A DNA stretch of 7,630 bases from Actinomycetes bacterium. Its GTDB lineage: Bacteria > Actinomycetota > Actinomycetes > Actinomycetales > Cellulomonadaceae. Where the stretch lies: the NCBI GenBank assembly GCA_023389455.1, contig JAEWEJ010000375.1:1-7630 (forward strand). Direction: 5' to 3'. The first letter of the stretch is position 1. Every line of letters starts with the position of its first letter. Made by a program: the position numbers and the translations under genes. Below, in pieces: positions 5,496 to 7,630 of this stretch. The notes under the pieces were generated by a model that saw only the letters and a list, made by a program, of their open reading frames with translations, searched no databases and was not told where the DNA came from.

Positions 5496-6379
5496 GCGCC
5501 CGCGTCGCGGTCCTCGGCCTGGGGGCCATGGGTCTGCCGATGGCGACCGCGCTCGCGCGGACGTTCGACGTCGTCGCGTACGACATCGCCGCCGAGCGCG
5601 TCGCGCTCGCGGTGGAGGCCGGGGCCACGGGCGCCGCCTCCGTCGCCGAGGCGTGCACCGGCACCGACGTCGTCGTCGTCGGGGTGCGCGACGGTGCGCA
5701 GCTCGACGCGCTCGTCCTCGGGGACGGCGGGGTCGCGGAGTCGCTCGCGGCCGGCGCCGTCGTCGTCGTCACGTCGACCGTCGGCGAGGCGGCCGTCGTG
5801 TCCGTCGCCGCGGCGCTGGCCGCACGCGGCGTGCTCACCGTGGACGCGCCGGTGTCCGGCGGCCCCGTGCGCGCCGGCAACGGCGACCTGCTCATCATGG
5901 TCGGCGCGGACGACGCGGCCCTCGCGGCCGCGCGGCCCGTGCTCGACGCGATGTCGTCGTCGCTCACCGTCGTCGGTGGCATCGGCGCCGGTCAGCAGCT
6001 CAAGACCGTCAACCAGCTGCTGTGCGGCATCCACACCGCCGCCGCCTCGGAGGCGCTGGCCCTCGCGCACCGCCTGGGGCTCGACCTCGACGCGTGCATC
6101 GAGGTGCTCGGCCAGGGCGCGGCGGCGTCGTTCATGCTCGCCGACCGCGGCCCGCGCATCGCCGCCCAGCTGCGTGGCGAGATCCCGCCGCTGCGCTCGC
6201 GCCTCGACGTCATCGGCAAGGACATGGGGATCGTCGGGGACCTGACGCGCCAGCTGAAGGTCGCCACCCCCGTCGCCGCGGCCGCCGAGCAGCTGTACCG
6301 CACGGTGTCCGCCGCAGGCCACGACGCCGACGACGACTCGGTCGTCGCGACGCTGCTGGCCAAGGAGCAGACGTGGTGA
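5492..6379 (+). CDS. NAD(P)-dependent beta-hydroxyacid dehydrogenase (HIBADH / L-threonate dehydrogenase-like)
   Basis: This 295-residue cytoplasmic oxidoreductase belongs to the 3-hydroxyisobutyrate/6-phosphogluconate dehydrogenase superfamily. A Rossmann domain begins with GLGAMG (residues 9-14). The substrate-binding DAPVSGG motif is at 118-124. The catalytic Lys171 lies in GAGQQLKTVNQ, the same place as in tartronate semialdehyde reductase. The all-alpha C-terminal domain ends with the ATPVAAAAEQLYRTVSAAGHDADDDSVV stretch common in HIBADH and threonate dehydrogenases. Family members oxidise the hydroxyl of short hydroxy acids; related LtnD enzymes oxidise L-threonate to 2-oxo-tetronate. 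The start ATG overlaps the isomerase stop (ATGA, 5492-5495) and has no clear ribosome site, so it probably depends on translational coupling. The exact acid or sugar substrate is not known. Confidence 0.9.
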   Translation: MSARVAVLGLGAMGLPMATALARTFDVVAYDIAAERVALAVEAGATGAASVAEACTGTDVVVVGVRDGAQLDALVLGDGGVAESLAAGAVVVVTSTVGEAAVVSVAAALAARGVLTVDAPVSGGPVRAGNGDLLIMVGADDAALAAARPVLDAMSSSLTVVGGIGAGQQLKTVNQLLCGIHTAAASEALALAHRLGLDLDACIEVLGQGAAASFMLADRGPRIAAQLRGEIPPLRSRLDVIGKDMGIVGDLTRQLKVATPVAAAAEQLYRTVSAAGHDADDDSVVATLLAKEQTW

Positions 6380-7630
6380 GGCCCCTGGCCGACGACCCGG
6401 CGCGGTTCGTCGACGACGCGCTCGACGGGTTCGTCGACCTCTACGCCGACCAGGTGCGTCGCGTGCCCGGCGGTGTCGTGCGCGCGACGCCCGCACCGGC
6501 CTCCGAGGTCGCGGTCGTGGTCGGCGGCGGGTCCGGGCACTACCCGGCGTTCTGCGGCCTGGTCGGCCCTGGCTACGCGCACGGCGCGGTCGTCGGCAAC
6601 GTGTTCACGTCGCCCTCGACGGCCGACGCGGTGTCGGTCGGCGCGGCGGCCGCCGGGGACGCGGGCGTGCTGCTGCTCACCGGCAACTACGCCGGCGACG
6701 TCATGAACTTCACGCTCGCCCGCGACGAGCTGCGCGCGCGCGGCATCCCCGCGGAGTTCCTCGTCGTGACCGACGACGTCGCGTCCGCCCCTGCCGACGA
6801 GGTGGCCCGCCGCCGCGGCATCGCCGGCGACCACGTCGTGTTCAAGGTCGCCGGGGCCGCCGCCGCGGAGGGCCTGTCGTTCGACGAGGTCGTCGCCGCG
6901 GCCCGCCACGCCAACGACCGCACCCGCACGCTCGGCGTCGCGTACGACGGCTGCACGCTGCCCGGTGCCGACCAGCCGCTGTTCACCGTGCCGGAGGGCA
7001 CGGTCGGGCTGGGCGTCGGCATCCACGGCGAGCCGGGGATCGGCGAGATGCCCGCGTGCACCGCGAGCGAGCTCGCGGCCCTCCTGGTCGAGCGGCTCCT
7101 GACCGAGAAGCCGGCTGACGCGGGTCCGCGCGTGGGCGTCGTGCTCAACGGGCTCGGCCGCACCAAGTACGAGGAGCTGTTCGTCCTCTGGCGCGCCGTG
7201 CGCCCGCTGCTCGACGCCGCGGGGCTGCAGGCCGTGCAGCCGGACGTCGGCGAGCTCGTCACGAGCCTCGACATGTCGGGCTGCTCGTTGACGCTCGTGT
7301 GGCTCGACGACGACCTCGAGCGCTGGTGGTGCGCACCCGCGCACACGCCGGCCTACCGGCGGGGTCAGGTCGGGGTCGGCGGTGCCACGGCGACGCCGCC
7401 GTCCGCCGCGCCGTCCGCTGTGCCGTCGACCGCGGGGCGAACGGTCGACGCGTCGGGCACGGCCGGGGCACCGGGGCAGGACGCGGCCCGCGTCCTGGAC
7501 CCCACGGACGCGGCCGAGGCGCAGGTCGTCGTCGCGGCGCTGGCACGCGTCCAGGAGGTCCTCACGGAGCTCGAGCCCGAGCTCGGTCGGCTGGACGCCG
7601 TCGCCGGCGACGGCGACCACGGCCGCGGGA
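6376..7630 (+). CDS. DAK-family ketose kinase (DhaK-DhaL fusion), 3' end outside window
   Basis: The 418 codons present cover a full DhaK domain and the start of a DhaL domain; relatives total about 550-590 residues. Such ATP-dependent kinases phosphorylate dihydroxyacetone, glyceraldehyde or tetruloses. His55 (GGGSGH) and Asp108 (NYAGDVMNF) match the DhaK catalytic pair, and His217 (GIHGEPG) matches the His that binds the substrate carbonyl covalently. Asp407, Asp412 and Asp414 (DAVAGDGDHG) are the Mg-ATP ligands of DhaL. Because DhaL is fused, ATP rather than the phosphotransferase system is the likely donor. A low-complexity Ala/Pro/Thr linker (about 334-372) joins the domains. GSGHYPAF replaces the common GSGHEP, hinting at a substrate other than dihydroxyacetone. 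The GTG at 6376 overlaps the previous stop (GTGA) with AAGGAG 8 bases upstream; GTG at 6373 is an alternative. The sequence stays open to the edge. Confidence 0.92.
   Translation, partial: MRPLADDPARFVDDALDGFVDLYADQVRRVPGGVVRATPAPASEVAVVVGGGSGHYPAFCGLVGPGYAHGAVVGNVFTSPSTADAVSVGAAAAGDAGVLLLTGNYAGDVMNFTLARDELRARGIPAEFLVVTDDVASAPADEVARRRGIAGDHVVFKVAGAAAAEGLSFDEVVAAARHANDRTRTLGVAYDGCTLPGADQPLFTVPEGTVGLGVGIHGEPGIGEMPACTASELAALLVERLLTEKPADAGPRVGVVLNGLGRTKYEELFVLWRAVRPLLDAAGLQAVQPDVGELVTSLDMSGCSLTLVWLDDDLERWWCAPAHTPAYRRGQVGVGGATATPPSAAPSAVPSTAGRTVDASGTAGAPGQDAARVLDPTDAAEAQVVVAALARVQEVLTELEPELGRLDAVAGDGDHGRG

Noticed and set aside
5992..7620. Minus-strand open frame (542 codons) opposite the kinase and the end of the dehydrogenase
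   Set aside because: No domain is recognisable, while the plus strand carries complete DhaK and DhaL motifs in one frame.

Overview
The window reads as chromosomal DNA of a very GC-rich actinobacterium. Codon third positions are almost all G or C, GTG and TTG starts occur, -10 boxes are of the TAnnnT type, and the gene content suits a plant-polymer degrader of the Cellulomonas type. The genus is an inference from style and gene content only. There are six protein genes, the last cut by the window edge. No rRNA, tRNA, CRISPR array or mobile element was seen.

Layout. Bases 1-121 are non-coding, with a short direct repeat, a GC hairpin and a -10-like box directly before the first gene. Bases 122-673 (+) encode a Nudix hydrolase that looks leaderless. 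Bases 674-914 separate two convergent genes and hold two unrelated tandem repeats (12-bp and 37-bp units) and a GC hairpin. Bases 915-3293 (-) encode a cytoplasmic family 3 glycoside hydrolase. Bases 3290-4336 (-) encode a LacI-family regulator whose stop codon overlaps the TTG start of the hydrolase. Bases 4337-4526 form a divergent control region with a promoter on each strand and two related palindromes. Rightward from there run three genes joined by 4-base overlaps: a xylose-isomerase-like TIM-barrel protein (4527-5495), an NAD(P)-dependent beta-hydroxyacid dehydrogenase (5492-6379) and a dihydroxyacetone-kinase-family kinase with fused DhaK and DhaL domains (6376 to beyond 7630).

How the genes may work together. 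The divergent block, 915 to 7630, looks like one sugar-catabolic locus. A glycoside enters the cell by a transporter not in this window, is cleaved inside by the GH3 enzyme, and the sugar or a derivative is isomerised, oxidised and phosphorylated by the rightward operon. The LacI protein probably represses both transcripts through the two palindromes. Each enzyme family is clear, but this set (GH3, TIM-barrel isomerase, LtnD/HIBADH-type dehydrogenase, DAK kinase) does not match a pathway I can name with certainty. It partly resembles the known tetritol/erythrulose and threonate/erythronate routes. The substrate is the main open question. The Nudix gene appears unrelated to the block.
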